A DNA stretch of 34,189 nucleotides, from the NCBI GenBank assembly GCA_015059865.1, contig SUZP01000017.1:1-34189 (forward strand), read 5' to 3'. Below are positions 33,895-34,189 of the stretch, one piece after another. Source of the DNA: Rikenellaceae bacterium. Its GTDB lineage: Bacteria > Bacteroidota > Bacteroidia > Bacteroidales > Rikenellaceae. How positions within the stretch are numbered: the first letter of the stretch is position 1; each line of letters opens with the position of its first letter. Position numbers and translations under genes: made by a program. The notes beneath the pieces are model-generated. The model made no database searches. It was not told the DNA's origin and saw only the letters and a program-made list of their open reading frames with translations.

Positions 33895-33936
33895 AAAAAA
33901 AGCGTCACATCGCACAATGGAATACCCCCTGTGCGA
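33895..33936 (-). terminator. Hairpin plus T-run in the B12 leader (possible expression platform)
   Basis: On the - strand TCGCACA (33936-33930) pairs with TGTGCGA (33916-33910). After an 8-nt gap comes TTTTTTT (33901-33895), about 33 bp before the start codon. It could be the switch's terminator or an RBS-proximal structure. The rest of 33937-34061 holds a second imperfect stem (TTTTTACC...GGGTTAAAAA) and nothing else recognisable. Confidence 0.4.
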
Positions 33937-34061
33937 AACCAAAAACAAAAGACTTTTGCGCCTAATGCCAATCGTGAAAATCGTTCAGATGCCCGCCTAA
34001 TATAATAAGGATAAGCCCCGATGATTTTTAACCCGTCCGCCGCAGGTAAAAATTCCTAAAA

Positions 34062-34189
34062 TGCAGAGGCAGGTCTTCTGACTTATCCATTGCCGATGCC
34101 TTCCCAACCCGTTTTTGAGGTCTAACCTCGGAGTCAGTGGCAAAGATTTTCGGCTTTAATAAAAGTTGTATAATAAGATGGTTTTTAAG
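34062..34189 (-). promoter_or_regulatory. Cobalamin riboswitch aptamer (5' end may lie beyond window)
   Basis: Read on the - strand the segment contains, in order, CCGAAAATC, GCCACTG (ending near 34134), a GAGGTTAGACCTC stem-loop, GGGAAGGC, and AGTCAGAAGACCTGCC (to 34068). The last matches the B12-box consensus (AGYCMGRAGACCUGCC). Spacing and order match cobalamin aptamers, in which corrinoid binding lowers downstream expression. The 5' P1 strand and the usual GGTT element are not evident and may be upstream of the window. It controls the DUF4465 gene at 33862. Confidence 0.85.

Overview
The window reads as a chromosomal segment of a gut-type Bacteroidales bacterium, possibly Rikenellaceae/Alistipes-like, although the genus cannot be proved by eye. 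The reasons are a type V (fimbrillin) pilus operon, TAnnTTTG promoter boxes, a eukaryotic-type glycogen branching enzyme, many SPII lipoproteins, and a DUF4465 (BtuH-like) protein behind a cobalamin riboswitch. Base composition is moderate and coding density is high. No tRNA, rRNA, CRISPR array or insertion sequence was recognised.

Layout. 1-12892: a pilus operon on the + strand, comprising a DUF3575/OmpA-like protein (5' end outside the window), an anchor-type lipoprotein (DUF5119/Mfa2-like) and five fimbrillin-family lipoproteins that grow from about 318 to about 1206 residues. A 563-bp repeat-rich spacer precedes the first fimbrillin. 12985-15015: glycogen branching enzyme (-). 15163-19391: dipeptide epimerase, a serine beta-lactamase-like hydrolase, and a fibronectin-III-like lipoprotein carrying an apparent 1-nt frameshift. 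19414-22943: ispG and mnmG. 23032-26197: ilvE and metG on the - strand, with parS-like sites on both sides of ilvE. 26391-29211: a compact three-gene - strand unit (PHP/DnaE-derived protein, GyrA-coil-like small protein, PD-(D/E)XK-like protein), with a divergent WYL regulator at 29587-30504. 30648-32979: M28 peptidase and hemolysin-III family protein. 33074-34189: BtuH-like lipoprotein with its B12 riboswitch.

How genes work together. The pilus genes probably make a lipoprotein-derived, protease-matured fibre with a strongly expressed stalk subunit and very large, low-abundance tip subunits. The DUF4465 gene is a one-gene B12-repressed unit for corrinoid capture. The locus at 26391-30504 is the best candidate for an undescribed system. 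It pairs a polymerase-dead, internally shortened DnaE paralogue with an apparently intact PHP nuclease site, a stand-alone topoisomerase IIA coil-like protein and a small nuclease-fold protein. All three lie opposite a WYL regulator that has an identical TGCAA-N5-TTGCA palindrome on each side of its gene. A defence or repair role is inference only.

At the DNA scale, short tandem arrays with different motifs but the same 7-bp period recur in intergenic regions (2207-2357, 3791-3883, 21006-21032, 26251-26278), often beside promoters or start codons.
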